The position numbers and the translations under genes are program-made. Positions 1-8,457 of a DNA stretch of 64,000 nucleotides are shown here, one piece after another. How positions within the stretch are numbered: the stretch's first letter is position 1; every line of letters begins with the position of its first letter. This stretch comes from Gemmatimonadota bacterium. GTDB lineage: Bacteria > Gemmatimonadota > Gemmatimonadetes > Longimicrobiales > Gaopeijiaceae. Location: NCBI GenBank assembly GCA_041390105.1, contig JAWKQO010000001.1, positions 684,001 to 748,000 on the forward strand, in the 5' to 3' direction. Below the pieces are notes generated by a model. It ran no database searches, was not told the DNA's origin, and worked only from the letters and a program-made list of their open reading frames with translations.

Positions 1-86
1 GCGGAGATGGTCACCGCCTCCGCTTTGTAGTGGGTCCGGCGCTTACGCTTGCGCTGCTTCGAGGTCCGCCTCTTGGGGACTGCCAT
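1..86 (-). CDS. rpmF: 50S ribosomal protein L32, partial (C-terminus outside window)
   Basis: The visible N-terminus reads MAVPKRRTSKQRKRKRRTHY, the classic basic start of ribosomal protein L32, a small component of the large ribosomal subunit. The ATG is at 86 and the reading frame is still open at the window edge, so the gene is truncated here. It lies 6 bases downstream of the DUF177 gene, the usual bacterial yceD-rpmF arrangement. Confidence 0.93.
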   Translation of the reverse strand, partial: MAVPKRRTSKQRKRKRRTHYKAEAVTIS

Positions 87-92
87 CTCTTC

Positions 93-593
93 TCACTCGT
101 TCAACGTCCGCAGCGCAGCCCAACGAGGGTCGATCTCCTCCGTCGAGCAACCGCACGGACTTTCGTTTCGGTTGGCTCCACAACTCGGGCAGAGCCCGGC
201 ACAGTCTTCACGACACAACCGGTACGTGGGGAGCGCCAAGAGCAACTCCTCCCGCAACGGCGCAGCCAGATCCAACGACACGGCCTCCGGCGGAAGCGGC
301 CGCACCTCACCGTCGTCCTCATCCGCCACCGACGAGAAGTAGAGATCGAAGGAATAGCGGAAGCGGTCCTGGACCGGCGCCAGGCAACGCGAGCATTCCC
401 CGACCACTGCCCCCTCGACGGTGACCCGGACCAGTACATCGTCCTCGGTCAGCGCTTGCGCCCGGCCCTCGACGGACACCGGCCCCTCGAAGCGGGGTGC
501 GTCGGCTCCCCACTCAGGGCCGTCCTCTGGGAGCCGACCAACCACTGGCAGGGCTCCTGCCCGGCTCAGTGCCGCCAGATCCAACTGGAGCAT
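93..593 (-). CDS. DUF177 (YceD-family) protein
   Basis: A 166-residue protein. The N-terminal half is a beta-rich domain with an SRCL motif around residue 70. The C-terminal half carries a cysteine-rich signature (CREDCAGLCPSCGANRN, then CGC) typical of the DUF177/YceD family, and these cysteines may bind a metal. YceD homologues almost always precede rpmF, and in several bacteria they have been linked to 23S rRNA accumulation; the exact biochemical role is not shown by this sequence. The ATG at 593 gives the normal family length and the gene is clearly co-transcribed with rpmF. Confidence 0.88.
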   Translation of the reverse strand: MLQLDLAALSRAGALPVVGRLPEDGPEWGADAPRFEGPVSVEGRAQALTEDDVLVRVTVEGAVVGECSRCLAPVQDRFRYSFDLYFSSVADEDDGEVRPLPPEAVSLDLAAPLREELLLALPTYRLCREDCAGLCPSCGANRNESPCGCSTEEIDPRWAALRTLNE

Positions 594-723
594 AGTCCAG
601 AAAGGTAGCCCGTGGGCATGGGGCGGTCAACGAAACCGGGCCTCCCCTGCCTGCCCGCGACGGCGCGGACCCGCGGCGGCCCGGCCGCTCCGGCAGAGGG
701 CAGCAGGCCGTCGCCGAGCCTCC

Positions 724-1149
724 CTACCCGCCCAGGCCCAGTCGCTCCCGCTCGGAGAAGAAGAACGCGATCTCGCGGGCCGCGTTTTCGTCCGAGTCCG
801 AGGCGTGGATGGCATTCCTCTCCTTGGACTCCGCGTAGAGCTTCCGTACAGTCCCCTCCGCGGCCTCAGCCGGGTCCGTGGCCCCGATGGCCTCCCGCAG
901 GCGCGCCACGGCCCCCTCGGCCTCTAGGACCATCGGGATGGCCGGCCCAGAGGTCATGAACTCCACCAGGGCCCCGTAGAAGGGACGCTCGCGATGGACC
1001 TCATAGAACGCCTCCGCCTGTCGGCGGCTCAACCGTACCATCTGGAGGGAACGCACGGTGAACCCCTTGCCCTCGAGGTGGGCGAGGATCTTCCCGGCCC
1101 GACCGGCGGCGACCGCATCGGGCTTGATGATGGCCAGCGTGTGTCTCAT
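724..1149 (-). CDS. ndk: Nucleoside diphosphate kinase
   Basis: Transfers the gamma phosphate of ATP to nucleoside diphosphates through a phosphohistidine, balancing NTP and dNTP pools in the cytosol. The protein starts MRHTLAIIKPDAV, the standard family N-terminus, and contains the active-site block NAIHASDS with the phosphorylated His, followed by the conserved AAREIAFFF. The usual NxxHGSDS has Ala in place of Gly. Length is 141 residues, normal for the family. The open frame runs further upstream. I chose the ATG at 1149 because the family begins there; an ATG four codons earlier (1161) is also possible. The gene lies between the EIIA/CBS protein and DUF177-rpmF. Confidence 0.93.
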   Translation of the reverse strand: MRHTLAIIKPDAVAAGRAGKILAHLEGKGFTVRSLQMVRLSRRQAEAFYEVHRERPFYGALVEFMTSGPAIPMVLEAEGAVARLREAIGATDPAEAAEGTVRKLYAESKERNAIHASDSDENAAREIAFFFSERERLGLGG

Positions 1150-1217
1150 CGATTTCAACATGTTCGGGTGAACAGGCCGGTGGCCGTCGACGCGCGACGG
1201 GCCTCGCCGGATCGAAC

Positions 1218-2081
1218 CTACAGCTCGCTCAAGGTCTTCAGCAGCGCATCGCGCCCTACGAATCCAACCAATTGGCCCTCCCGCACCACGGGAAGTTGCT
1301 CCACTCCGCGCTTCACCATCAGGTGGGCGGCTTCCAGAAGCTGCTGCCCTTCCCCGACGCACATGACGGTCCGGGTCATGACGTCGCGCGCCGTCCGGGC
1401 CTTCCGCTCCGGCGTCTCGTCGTCTTCCCCGCCGAGTCGGTCCGGAAGCATCTCGGCCAGCGCGTCACCGGCCGTGATCATCCCCAGAAGCTCGTGTGCC
1501 TCACCCACCACCGGAACGGCGGGAACGGAGCGACGCACGATCAGATCGACGACCTCCGCCATGGGGGTTTCCGGGTAGACGCGGTAGGAGAGGGGCGCCA
1601 TGACGTCCTCGACCAACAGCTGACGGCGGAGCGGCGTGCTCATGAGCGGCTCGATGGCGAGCACCGCTTCCGGCGAACGCGCGCTCAGCAAGCGCGCGGT
1701 CGTGTCCCCCTCGCGGATCGCGCGACTCAGCGCCGGGAACCACTGGACCTTGAGCGTCTTGAGCGAGCCGGGCACGAAGAGCAGAAGCACCGCCCGGGCT
1801 ACGGCGTCGTCGACGGGGATGGGAGCCGCGAACGGTTCCCTGCCGACGACGAGCGCTGCCTCCGGGTTCCTCACCGCATCGACCGCCGCGACCAGGATGA
1901 CCTGCTCGTTGACGCGCACGGCGGCACCGGCGGCCCCCTCGACGACGCGAGCGGCAAGCTCGGGCAGGTCCTTGGCGAGTCCGCTCAGCTGGCTGAGCCC
2001 TTCCAGGACCGCCCCGACCAGGTCGGCAGGCTGCAGGTCCAGCCGGATGCGGTCCGGCGCGAGCAGATCGGCCAGCTTCAT
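1218..2081 (-). CDS. PTS EIIA-like domain protein with two CBS domains
   Basis: A 287-residue predicted cytoplasmic protein. Residues about 1-145 resemble a PTS EIIA type-2 (mannitol/fructose/nitrogen) domain, beginning MKLADLLAPDRI. Residues about 155-285 form a CBS pair: the first follows VEDVMAPLSYRVYPE and contains VPVVGEAHELLGMITAGD; the second begins ARDVMTRTVMCVGEG and contains QLPVVREGQLVGFVGRD. CBS pairs commonly sense adenine nucleotides. I cannot see the phosphorylatable histidine of real EIIA domains, so the domain is probably a sensor or scaffold rather than a phosphotransferase. The start at 2081 (ATG) matches the EIIA-family N-terminus; the open frame extends 23 codons further. 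It follows sucD by 52 bases. Confidence 0.75.
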   Translation of the reverse strand: MKLADLLAPDRIRLDLQPADLVGAVLEGLSQLSGLAKDLPELAARVVEGAAGAAVRVNEQVILVAAVDAVRNPEAALVVGREPFAAPIPVDDAVARAVLLLFVPGSLKTLKVQWFPALSRAIREGDTTARLLSARSPEAVLAIEPLMSTPLRRQLLVEDVMAPLSYRVYPETPMAEVVDLIVRRSVPAVPVVGEAHELLGMITAGDALAEMLPDRLGGEDDETPERKARTARDVMTRTVMCVGEGQQLLEAAHLMVKRGVEQLPVVREGQLVGFVGRDALLKTLSEL

Positions 2082-2133
2082 CGGAACGGCTCGAGGCGTG
2101 GTGGCCCCGGTTGAGTGGGCATCGCTCGACGGG

Positions 2134-3021
2134 TCAGCGCCCCAGCGCATCCCGGATCAGGCCCACGATGTCCGCCGGCCGCTTGGCCACCGGAATCCCA
2201 TTCTCTTCGAAGGCCTGCATCTTCTCCGCCGCCGTCCCCGAGGAGCCTGAGATGATGGCGCCCGCGTGCCCCATGCGCCGCCCGGGAGGGGCGGTCTGGC
2301 CCGCGATGAAGCCGACGACGGGGATGTCGAGGTTCGCCTTCACGAAGGCTGCTGCATCCTGCTCGTCGGAGCCGCCGATCTCCCCGATCATCACGACCGC
2401 TTCGGTCTCGGGGTCGTCGGCGAAGGCCTGCAGGCAGTCGACGAAGTTCGTTCCGATCAGCGGATCCCCGCCGATCCCCACACAGGTCGTCTGGCCGATG
2501 CCGGCCTCGGTCAACTGGAAGACGGCTTCGTAGGTCAGCGTTCCGGAACGCGAAACGACGCCCACCGGCCCCGGGGTCACGATCTGCGCGGGAAGGATCC
2601 CCACCTTGCTCTTTCCTGGCGAGATCAGACCCGGACAGTTGGGGCCGAGGACGCGCGCGCCCCGGTCCCTCGCGTAGGCGTGGGCTCGGGTCATGTCGAG
2701 CACCGGAATCCCCTCGGTGATCGCCACGATGAACTCGATGCCCGCGTCCGCAGCCTCCATGATGGCGCCGGCGGCGAAGGCCGGCGGAACGTAGATCACA
2801 GCGGTGTTGGCACCGGCTTCACGTACGGCCTCATTGACGCCGTGGTAGATCGGGACCCGCGCGCCCTTCGGCCCCTCGAAGACCTGCCCTCCCTTCCCCG
2901 GCGTCACACCGGCCACCACCTGGGTGCCGTATTCGATCATCTGTGACGTGTGGAACGAGCCATCGCGGCCGGTGATGCCCTGAACAACGAGGCGCGTGTT
3001 CTGGTCGATGAAGATGGACAT
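2134..3021 (-). CDS. sucD: Succinate-CoA ligase, alpha subunit
   Basis: Alpha subunit of succinyl-CoA synthetase, which converts succinyl-CoA to succinate with substrate-level phosphorylation in the TCA cycle. At 295 residues it has the normal length. It begins MSIFIDQNTRLVVQGITGRD, the CoA-binding Rossmann fold. The phosphohistidine lies in the GHAGAIISG motif about 50 residues from the C-terminus, and the PNCPGLISP and SRSGTLTYE signatures are present. It starts 6 bases after the sucC stop codon, so the two subunits are co-translated from one message. Confidence 0.97.
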   Translation of the reverse strand: MSIFIDQNTRLVVQGITGRDGSFHTSQMIEYGTQVVAGVTPGKGGQVFEGPKGARVPIYHGVNEAVREAGANTAVIYVPPAFAAGAIMEAADAGIEFIVAITEGIPVLDMTRAHAYARDRGARVLGPNCPGLISPGKSKVGILPAQIVTPGPVGVVSRSGTLTYEAVFQLTEAGIGQTTCVGIGGDPLIGTNFVDCLQAFADDPETEAVVMIGEIGGSDEQDAAAFVKANLDIPVVGFIAGQTAPPGRRMGHAGAIISGSSGTAAEKMQAFEENGIPVAKRPADIVGLIRDALGR

Positions 3022-3027
3022 CTCGGC

Positions 3028-4161
3028 CTACCTGTTCGCCAGTTCGACCGCCGCTTCGACGACCGAGTCCATGGACGTGTGTGCGCTGAAGCCTGCCTCC
3101 TCGAGGATGCGCAGTGCTTCCTTCTCATTGGTGCCCGTCAGCCGGATCACGATGGGCTGATCGATCTTGGTGCGTTGCATGGCCGTCACGATGCCGTGCG
3201 CTACATCATCGGTGCGGGTGATGCCCCCGAAGATATTGAAGAGAATCACCTTCACGTTCGGATCCGCGGTGATGATCTCGAGCGCGGCCACCACTTTGTC
3301 CGGGTTGGACGATCCACCGATGTCCAAGAAGTTCGCCGGCTCGCCGCCATAGAACTTCACGAGGTCCATGGTCGCCATGGCCAGACCGGCGCCATTGACG
3401 CAGCAGCCCACGTTGCCGTCCAGCTTCACGAAGGACAAGCCTGCTTCACGCGCTCGCGTCTCCGCGATCGGTTCGGCGCTCAGGTCGCGCAGGGCTGCGA
3501 TCTCGGGCTTCCGGAACAGCTCGTTGTCATCGATGCTCATCTTGGCGTCGATGGCCTTGAGCTCACCGGCCGGAGTCGTGATCAGCGGATTGATCTCGGT
3601 CATGCTCGCGCCGACCTTCACGAAAGCCTGGTACAGCTGTCGCATGATCTTCGCAGCCTGCTTGATGTGGCCGGGATCATCGTACAGAGACCGGGCCAAC
3701 CATTCCGCTTGATGCCCCAGGAGTCCGTACCGGGGATCGACCGACAGACGCACGATGGCGTCGGGCTTGGTGGCCGCCACCTCTTCGATGTCCATCCCGC
3801 CTTCCCGCGACACCATGAAGATCGGAGCCTGGGAGGCACGGTCGACGAGTAGCCCCACGTACGACTCCGAGGCGATGTCTTCGGCGGGCGTGATCAGAAC
3901 CTTCTCGACCGGGAGGCCCTTGATCTCCATCCCGAGGATCGCCTCGGCGTGCTGACGGGCCTCCGCAGGCGTCTTGGCCAGCTTCACACCACCGGCCTTG
4001 CCCCGCCCGCCAGAGTGGACCTGCGCCTTCACGACGACCTTGCCACCGAACTGCCGGGCCAGCGCCTCGGCCTCGTCGGAGGTGGTCGCGACTCCTCCGG
4101 GAGGGACAGGCATCCCGACGGAGACGAAGATCTCTTTGGCTTGGTACTCGTGCAGGTTCAT
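3028..4161 (-). CDS. sucC: Succinate-CoA ligase, beta subunit
   Basis: Beta subunit of succinyl-CoA synthetase, carrying the ATP-grasp nucleotide-binding domain. It begins MNLHEYQAKEIFVSVGMPVP, has VVVKAQVHSGGRGKAGGVKL in the ATP-grasp domain, EINPL near residue 190, and the CoA-ligase half with NFLDIGGSS and LFNIFGGITR. Its 377 residues are close to the usual 385-390. A 96-base gap separates it from the upstream UPF0182 gene, long enough for a private promoter, though I do not see a convincing one. It forms an operon with sucD immediately downstream. Confidence 0.97.
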   Translation of the reverse strand: MNLHEYQAKEIFVSVGMPVPPGGVATTSDEAEALARQFGGKVVVKAQVHSGGRGKAGGVKLAKTPAEARQHAEAILGMEIKGLPVEKVLITPAEDIASESYVGLLVDRASQAPIFMVSREGGMDIEEVAATKPDAIVRLSVDPRYGLLGHQAEWLARSLYDDPGHIKQAAKIMRQLYQAFVKVGASMTEINPLITTPAGELKAIDAKMSIDDNELFRKPEIAALRDLSAEPIAETRAREAGLSFVKLDGNVGCCVNGAGLAMATMDLVKFYGGEPANFLDIGGSSNPDKVVAALEIITADPNVKVILFNIFGGITRTDDVAHGIVTAMQRTKIDQPIVIRLTGTNEKEALRILEEAGFSAHTSMDSVVEAAVELANR

Positions 4162-4257
4162 ATCAGCTCGGGTTGGCAGGTTGGTGGACCCGCGCGGCGC
4201 GCCTGCGGCCGCCCCCGGCCGATCGGCGCCCCAAGGTAGGTCCGCTCCGGAGGGCGA

Positions 4258-7014
4258 TCAATGGCCGGGCGGCTCACCCACCCGGGCGCTCTGGAGTACC
4301 TCGCGCAGACGCTGCATCTGTTGCCCGAAGCCGGCGTAGTCCCCGCTGCGGAGCAGCCGCTCCGCCTCATCCAGGATCTCCAGGGCACGTTGGGGGATCC
4401 GCGCCTCCGCGGCCGGCTCCCCGGAGGCCGGCGGGCCGGCGGAACCCGCGGCCGCCAAGCTACGCCCTGAGAGCGCCGAGATGGCGTCCGCAAGCGTGGG
4501 CTCCATGGCCACCCGTTGCCCGTCGCTGACCACAAACCGCCGCAACTCGGGGATGGCTCCTGCTTCGGCGGCCAGGTAGAGCGCTTCAGCGTACAGAAGC
4601 GAACCTGCTACGGGCACGATGTGGAGGTGACCCAACCAGACCTGACTGCCCCCCTGCCGCCACAGCGAGAACTGCTGGGAGATGACGGGATCCTGCTCCA
4701 CCCGGGCCTCCACCATCTCCGGACCGGGCACCTCGGTGCCGACCGGAGTCTCGATGAGTCGGAGCTCGCCGTAGACACCGGGATCGGAGCGCGCCACCAG
4801 AAGAGCCGCCAGGTTCTGGCGGCCGGTGGGAACCAGCGCGGTGGTGAGGAGAAACTCCTCCTGCTCCTCGCCCGGGAGCCGGTACCAACCGTACTCGGGG
4901 ACATACGGCGTGGGCGCGGCGCCTTCGGTCAGTTGTTGAGCACCCGCCCACACGTCCTGCTGGGCATGGAACTGGGCCGGCGTCTCCTGGTGGTAACGGT
5001 ACAGCACCTGCGCCTGGAGTTGCAGGAGCTCTCTCGGATAGCGCAGGTGTGCCCGCAAGCCGTCCGGCATGTCATCGAGCGAAGAGAAGAGATCCGGAAA
5101 CACGCGCCGATACGCCGCGATGATCGGATCGGCTGGGTCGGCCACATAGAAGCGCACCTCCCCGGAGATGGCGTCTACGGTCGCCTTCACGGAGTTGCGC
5201 ACGTAGCGGACAGGACGCCGCTCCTCGAAAGCGTAGGCGCGAGACAGCGGAAACTCCCGCGATTGCGTGTATCCTTCCAGCATCCAGAGGACGCGCCCTT
5301 CGTGTAGCACGGGCACGGGCGCTGACGGATAGCGCAGGAATGGCGCGATCGCGGTGGCCCTTTCCCTCACCTCGCGGCGAAACACGAAGCGGCTGGAGTC
5401 TCCCACTTCACCGGCGAACAGCAAGTTTGCGTCGCGGAACCGCCAGGACAGCAGCAGCGTCCGCAGCCACGAGTGTAGCTGGATGCCGCGCGGGTAGTCG
5501 ATGGCCTCGAGGCCCCGTGTCGAATCGGGTGCGAGAAACGCGCTGTCCGAGGGAGTGACGATTGCGTAGGGCTGTTGTCGGGAGCCGAAGAAGATGGCCG
5601 AGCGGTCGAGCGCCAACGCCTCGGGTGCCTGCGCAGCCGGACGAGGGGGGATTCCGGAGAGCAGCAAGCGCGGACCGAAGTCCACCGGAGCGCCGGACGC
5701 CTGGGCCACGACGGCCCCCATGCCCCGAACGAATCGCTCTCGCAGATGCAGGTTCTGCCAGTTTGGATCCGGAATGCGGCTGGCATCGATCTCGCGCACG
5801 GACACGGCCGTCGGGACCGTGCCGCCGGGACCAGGATAGCGATCGATGGCCACGACAGCGAAGTCGTAGTACCCGAAACGGGCCTCGCGGCGCTGAAACG
5901 TGTTGGCGAGAGCGGTCCGGCTCCACACGGGTAGGCCCTCGAGGCGCTCCGCAGCAGCCGCCCACGTCTCTGCGTCTGCCGGTCCCGGCGCCAGTTGGCT
6001 GCGCTGCACGCCGGAAATACCGTACGCCTCGCGGGTGAACCGCAGGTTCGTTTCGATGAACGGGCTCTCGGCGGCCAGTTCGTTCGGCTCTACCCGAAAG
6101 CGTTGGATCAGGGACGGATAGGCCTGCGCCAGCAGGAGCCACGCGACCAGAAGACTTCCGAGCGCGCCGACGGCAACCGCCACGCGATCCCGCAGACCGG
6201 CCCACCCGATTGCGACCGCGGCCAGCAGCGCGATACCGGCCAGCCCCTGCAGGGCCGGCCCTCGCGCCTGCGCGTCGGTGAAGCCGAAGATCCCCTGGAC
6301 CTGCGACGAGCCCGCAACGAGGAGGTGATGGCGCTCGAACCAGAAGCGAAGAGCCAGAAGCCCGACGAAGGACGCCAGCAGAAGCAAGAGGTGACGCGTG
6401 GCGCCCGGCGCCACTCGAATGCGGCCCCGGTCTGCGGCCAGGGCGCCCGTGGCTGCGTAGCCCGCCACACACAGCGCCAGCAGCAAGAAGGCGAGTGCCA
6501 GCCCCAGCGCGACCCCTCCCCGCAAGAGCGGCAGGGCAAACACGAAGAACCCCACATCCTTCCCGAAGAACGGGTCCACGAGGCCCCACGCCGGTGCTCG
6601 CACGGCCAGCAGCGCGTCGATCCCCGTACCGCTGGGCAGCGCGGCACCGAACCAGAGACCGAACAGAACGGAGACCACGGCCAATGCCAACAGCACGGTG
6701 CGCCTGGGAACCTGTTCAGAGATCTCCAGGTCGCCGAAGCGGCGCCGGATCCGTATGGCTCCCAGGGTCGCGGCGACCTGCCGCAGGTTGACGAGAGCGG
6801 CGAGCGCGGCGACGCCCGTCACCGTCAGACGCGCTGCCAGCTCCCAGAGCGTGCGGGTCCACAGCACGCCCGATTGGCCAACGCTGCGGAACCAGAGGAC
6901 TTCGACCAAGAAGCCGGACAACAGGCGTAACACGACCAGGGCGCCTGCCACGCCGGCGAGGAGCCAGAGAAGCGTTCGGCCCGAAGGGAGTCGTCGTCGA
7001 GCACCCTCAGACAT
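4258..7014 (-). CDS. UPF0182 family membrane protein
   Basis: A 918-residue protein of the UPF0182 family. The first 330 residues or so contain about seven hydrophobic membrane segments, for example around GRTLLWLLAGVAGALVVLRL and HLLLLLASFVGLLALRFWF. The rest is a long polar domain expected outside the membrane, ending in an Ala/Pro-rich stretch and a short helical tail. Family function is unknown. The ATG at 7014 overlaps the end of the mutase gene by 8 bases and is preceded by AAGGGG, a good ribosome-binding site; the longer upstream frame lies inside the mutase and is rejected. The position next to a sugar-phosphate mutase hints at an envelope role, which is inference only. Confidence 0.85.
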   Translation of the reverse strand: MSEGARRRLPSGRTLLWLLAGVAGALVVLRLLSGFLVEVLWFRSVGQSGVLWTRTLWELAARLTVTGVAALAALVNLRQVAATLGAIRIRRRFGDLEISEQVPRRTVLLALAVVSVLFGLWFGAALPSGTGIDALLAVRAPAWGLVDPFFGKDVGFFVFALPLLRGGVALGLALAFLLLALCVAGYAATGALAADRGRIRVAPGATRHLLLLLASFVGLLALRFWFERHHLLVAGSSQVQGIFGFTDAQARGPALQGLAGIALLAAVAIGWAGLRDRVAVAVGALGSLLVAWLLLAQAYPSLIQRFRVEPNELAAESPFIETNLRFTREAYGISGVQRSQLAPGPADAETWAAAAERLEGLPVWSRTALANTFQRREARFGYYDFAVVAIDRYPGPGGTVPTAVSVREIDASRIPDPNWQNLHLRERFVRGMGAVVAQASGAPVDFGPRLLLSGIPPRPAAQAPEALALDRSAIFFGSRQQPYAIVTPSDSAFLAPDSTRGLEAIDYPRGIQLHSWLRTLLLSWRFRDANLLFAGEVGDSSRFVFRREVRERATAIAPFLRYPSAPVPVLHEGRVLWMLEGYTQSREFPLSRAYAFEERRPVRYVRNSVKATVDAISGEVRFYVADPADPIIAAYRRVFPDLFSSLDDMPDGLRAHLRYPRELLQLQAQVLYRYHQETPAQFHAQQDVWAGAQQLTEGAAPTPYVPEYGWYRLPGEEQEEFLLTTALVPTGRQNLAALLVARSDPGVYGELRLIETPVGTEVPGPEMVEARVEQDPVISQQFSLWRQGGSQVWLGHLHIVPVAGSLLYAEALYLAAEAGAIPELRRFVVSDGQRVAMEPTLADAISALSGRSLAAAGSAGPPASGEPAAEARIPQRALEILDEAERLLRSGDYAGFGQQMQRLREVLQSARVGEPPGH

Positions 7015-8392
7015 CGACCCCTTGATCACGGAGCCATTCCTCGATCTCGGCACGAATCTGGGCAAGGCGCTCGGTGGTCTGCGCCTCGTAGCGCGCGACC
7101 AGGACAGGCTGCGTATTGGACGCGCGCAGCAGCCCCCAGCCATCTCCGAACTGCACGCGCACTCCGTCGACGTCGATTACGTCGTAGCGCGCCCGGAAAT
7201 GGGAGGTGGCCCGCTCCACCAAACCGAACTTCACATCTTCCGTCACGTCGATCCGGATCTCCGGAGTCGAAACATACTGTGGAAACGCATCGACGGCGCC
7301 CGACAGCGGGCCGTCCATATGCGAGACGATCTGAAGGAGACGGCAGGCATCGTAGAGCGCATCGTCGAAGCCGAGGTAGTCGTCGGCGATACAGATATGC
7401 CCCGAAAGCTCCCCCGCGATCGGCGCCCCGGTCTCCCGCATCTTCTCCTTCATGAGCGAGTGACCGGTCTTCCACATGATCGCTTCTCCCCCGTGGGCCT
7501 CGAACACCTCGGGCAGCACCTGCGAGCATTTCACGTCGAAGACGAGCTTCTGCCCCGGACCCTTCCGTTCCAGCAAGTCCAGTCCAAAGAGCAGGAGAAG
7601 GATGTCTCCACGAACAACACGGCCGCGATCGTCGATGGCCCCGACCCGATCTGCGTCACCATCGAAGCCGATCCCGAGCTCCAATCCTCCATCCTGTACC
7701 GTTCGGATCAGGTCCACCAGATACTCGTCGACGGTCGGGTCCGGGTGGTGGTTGGGAAATGTGCCGTCCGACTCGCAGAACAGGGGCGTGACTTCGGCTC
7801 CCACCGCCTCCAACAGTTGCACGGCCAGGAGTGCGCCCGCACCGTTTCCGCAGTCCACCGCGACCCGTACCGGCCGCGCCAGGTGGATCCGGCCGCGAAT
7901 GTCGTCGATGTAGCGATCGATGATCGCTTCCTGGCGGTATCCCCCGCCCCCCTGACTGTACTCTTCCCGCTCGATCCGGTTACGCAGACCCTGGATCCGA
8001 TCCCCGTACAGTGACCGTCCCCCGACGGTCATTTTGATCCCATTGTACTCCGCCGGGTTGTGCGACCCCGTGACCTGAAGGGCGCCGTCGCTGCCCAGCA
8101 TCTTCTCCGCCCAGTAGACCAGCGGTGTCGGAACGGTCGACAGGTCGACCACATCGACACCGCTGGCGCGCAAGCCCTCGATCAGGGCTGCGGCCAGGCC
8201 AGGCGAGCTGGGCCGATTGTCCTGACCCACCACGACGGTCGGCTTCGCGATCTCGGCCCGCAGCTCGGTCGCGTACGCGCGCCCGACGGCACGGGCGACA
8301 CCCTCGTGGAGGTCGCTGCCCACCACGCCCCGGATGTCGTACTGACGGAAAATATGTGCAGGAAACGGCATGCTCGGTTCGCTCGTAGGCAT
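7007..8392 (-). CDS. Phosphomannomutase/phosphoglucomutase
   Basis: Alpha-D-phosphohexomutase (AlgC/ManB type) that interconverts hexose 1- and 6-phosphates, supplying precursors for GDP-mannose or UDP-glucose and surface polysaccharides. At 461 residues it has the family length. Seen motifs are RQYDIRGV near the N-terminus, the phosphoserine loop VTGSHNPAEYNG, the metal loop GFDGDADRVG, the sugar-binding GELSGHI and the C-terminal phosphate-binding RASNTQPVLV. An alternative ATG lies at 8371, directly before the conserved domain. It follows nuoN after 65 bases and overlaps the next gene, so it is probably transcribed with complex I read-through or from a local promoter. Confidence 0.92.
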   Translation of the reverse strand: MPTSEPSMPFPAHIFRQYDIRGVVGSDLHEGVARAVGRAYATELRAEIAKPTVVVGQDNRPSSPGLAAALIEGLRASGVDVVDLSTVPTPLVYWAEKMLGSDGALQVTGSHNPAEYNGIKMTVGGRSLYGDRIQGLRNRIEREEYSQGGGGYRQEAIIDRYIDDIRGRIHLARPVRVAVDCGNGAGALLAVQLLEAVGAEVTPLFCESDGTFPNHHPDPTVDEYLVDLIRTVQDGGLELGIGFDGDADRVGAIDDRGRVVRGDILLLLFGLDLLERKGPGQKLVFDVKCSQVLPEVFEAHGGEAIMWKTGHSLMKEKMRETGAPIAGELSGHICIADDYLGFDDALYDACRLLQIVSHMDGPLSGAVDAFPQYVSTPEIRIDVTEDVKFGLVERATSHFRARYDVIDVDGVRVQFGDGWGLLRASNTQPVLVARYEAQTTERLAQIRAEIEEWLRDQGVDV

Positions 8393-8457
8393 CGGAAATC
8401 ACGGGAGCGGGCCGGGGCTGCTCCCCTGAGGGGCTCGTGTACCCGGTGCTGGGGACT

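Noticed and set aside
8403..8433. Hairpins GGGAGC/GCTCCC and CCCC-TGA-GGGG after nuoN as a terminator
   Set aside because: The two hairpins exclude each other, stems are short, and there is no T run; the next gene is close on the same strand.
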